This document shows, piece after piece, positions 4,723-5,701 of a stretch of 5,701 bases of DNA. Within the stretch, counting starts at the first letter, position 1; each line of letters opens with the position of its first letter. The notes below the pieces were generated by a model, which was not told where the DNA came from, ran no database searches, and was given only the letters and a program-made list of their open reading frames with translations. The stretch covers positions 1-5,701 of the forward strand of contig BEII01000132.1 in the NCBI GenBank assembly GCA_002898935.1, written 5' to 3'. The stretch comes from a bacterium HR32 (GTDB lineage: Bacteria > Sysuimicrobiota > Sysuimicrobiia > Sysuimicrobiales > Sysuimicrobiaceae). The translations under genes and the position numbers were made by a program.

Positions 4723-5701
4723 TCACGTCCCCTCCTCCCACGACTCCAAGTAGCGGCGCTGCTCCGGGGTGAGCTCGTCGATGCGCACCCCCATGGCCTC
4801 CAGCTTCAGCGCCGCCACCTGCCGGTCGATGGGCTCGGGGACGGGGTACACCTGGGCGTCCAGCTCCCCCGCCGAACGCGCCAGCCACTCCACGCACAGG
4901 GCCTGGTTCGCGAAGGACATGTCCATCACCGCCGCGGGGTGCCCCTCCGCGGCAGCGAGGTTCACCAGCCGGCCCTCCGCGAGGAGGTAGAGGCGACGTC
5001 CGTCCCTCAGGGTGAACTCCTCCACGTGCTCCCGCACCTTCCGGTACCGGGTGCTCATCTCCCGCAGGGCGGCCACGTCGATCTCCACGTCGAAGTGGCC
5101 CGCGTTGGCCAGCACGGCGCCGTCCCGCATGACCTCGAAGTGCTCCCGCCGGACCACGTCCCGGTTGCCGGTGACGGTGACGAACACCTCGCCGCGGCGG
5201 GCTGCCTCCGCCATGGGGAGCACGGGGAAGCCGTCCATCACCGCCTCCAGGGCCGCGAGGGGGTCCACCTCTGTGACCACCACGTGGGCCCCCATGCCCC
5301 GGGCTCGGGCCGCCACCCCGCGGCCGCAGCTTCCGTACCCGCACACCACCACGGTGCGGCCTGCCAGCAGCAGGTTGGTGGCCCGCAGGATCCCGTCCAC
5401 CGCGGACTGCCCGGTGCCGTAGCGGTTGTCGAACCAGTGCTTGGTCTTCGCGTCGTTCACCGCCACGATGGGGTAGCGGAGGGCGCCGGAACGGGCCATG
5501 GCCCGCAGGCGGACCACCCCGGTGGTGGTCTCCTCCGTCCCGCCGCGCACGCCCGGCAGCACGTCCGTCCGCTCCCGGTGCAGGGTGGTGACCAGGTCGG
5601 CGCCGTCGTCCAGGGTCAGGTGCGGACGGGTGTCCAGCACCTGCTGGATGTGGCGGTAGTACGTGTCGCGGTCCTCCCCCCGCACCGCGAAGGTGGGGAT
5701 G
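4723..5701 (-). CDS. ahcY: Adenosylhomocysteinase (S-adenosyl-L-homocysteine hydrolase), 5' end outside the window
   Basis: The fragment reads I-P-T-F-A-V-R-G-E-D from the right edge and continues for 325 residues to TGA at 4723, so roughly the first 80-100 residues are missing. The GTG at 5685 is internal, since family-typical sequence continues upstream of it. Fragment landmarks: D-D-G-A-D (31-35), G-G-T-E-E-T-T-T-G (53-61), the catalytic N-D-A-K-T-K and F-D-N-R-Y-G-T-G-Q-S (82-99), the NAD loop G-Y-G-S-C-G-R-G (121-128), G-H-F-D-V-E-I-D, L-L-A-E-G-R-L-V-N-L and G-H-P. The enzyme splits S-adenosylhomocysteine into adenosine and homocysteine with tightly bound NAD, relieving product inhibition of methyltransferases. 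The C-terminus ends near Y-L-E-S-W-E-E-G-T, without the Lys/Tyr tail (K-P-D-H-Y-R-Y in human) used by the longer form, so this is the short archaeal/Thermotoga type. The NAD loop has Ser where short forms usually have Trp. Confidence 0.95.
   Translation of the reverse strand, partial: IPTFAVRGEDRDTYYRHIQQVLDTRPHLTLDDGADLVTTLHRERTDVLPGVRGGTEETTTGVVRLRAMARSGALRYPIVAVNDAKTKHWFDNRYGTGQSAVDGILRATNLLLAGRTVVVCGYGSCGRGVAARARGMGAHVVVTEVDPLAALEAVMDGFPVLPMAEAARRGEVFVTVTGNRDVVRREHFEVMRDGAVLANAGHFDVEIDVAALREMSTRYRKVREHVEEFTLRDGRRLYLLAEGRLVNLAAAEGHPAAVMDMSFANQALCVEWLARSAGELDAQVYPVPEPIDRQVAALKLEAMGVRIDELTPEQRRYLESWEEGT

Noticed and set aside
4634..5344. Long minus-strand open frame (236 codons) inside ahcY
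   Set aside because: Low-complexity Gly/Arg/Pro translation typical of an out-of-frame high-GC gene; the adenosylhomocysteinase frame explains the region.
1..5701. CRISPR array, insertion sequence, tRNA/rRNA or a defence/secondary-metabolite cluster
   Set aside because: No regularly spaced repeats, transposase motifs, structural RNA signatures or linked functional gene set could be found on either strand.

Overview
The window is high-GC bacterial chromosome. One hand-counted 60-base line in the first gene is 73% G+C. It reads as ordinary metabolic and housekeeping gene content, with one lower-GC insert. I found no tRNA, rRNA, CRISPR array, insertion sequence or recognisable defence system. 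The gene set (F420-type LLM oxidoreductase, ComF, a short Thermotoga/archaeal-type adenosylhomocysteinase, a secreted copper-amine-oxidase-N-like domain protein) would fit a deep-branching, possibly thermophilic, high-GC lineage related to Bacillota, Chloroflexota or Armatimonadota. That placement is inference and I cannot name a taxon.

Layout. Positions 1-84 (-) hold the first 28 codons of a carbamate kinase running off the left edge. It diverges from a complete Rossmann-fold dehydrogenase at 197-1132 (+), of the 2,4-diaminopentanoate dehydrogenase / dihydrodipicolinate reductase-like family. Their shared upstream region has a TATACT box flanked by a perfect 10-bp inverted repeat. Positions 1244-1790 (-) carry a lower-GC gene, tentatively DUF6998-like, split by a frameshift. 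Positions 1953-2693 (-) encode ComF, and 2821-3699 (-) an LLM-class F420-dependent oxidoreductase. Between these two lie three overlapping hairpins, including a textbook intrinsic terminator. Positions 3883-4671 (+) encode a probable exported protein, convergent with a 5'-truncated adenosylhomocysteinase at 4723-5701 (-) that runs off the right edge.

How the genes relate. The only pair suggesting a shared pathway is carbamate kinase with the dehydrogenase (amino-acid or nitrogen catabolism, possibly co-regulated across the divergent promoter). ComF, the LLM enzyme, the exported protein and adenosylhomocysteinase look like separate transcription units. No stretch over 300 bases lacks a gene. 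The most interesting points are regulatory or structural: the divergent inverted repeat, a perfect Shine-Dalgarno placed before an ATC codon, the three mutually exclusive hairpins before comF, and the frameshifted lower-GC gene. I do not see convincing evidence of an undescribed multi-gene system.
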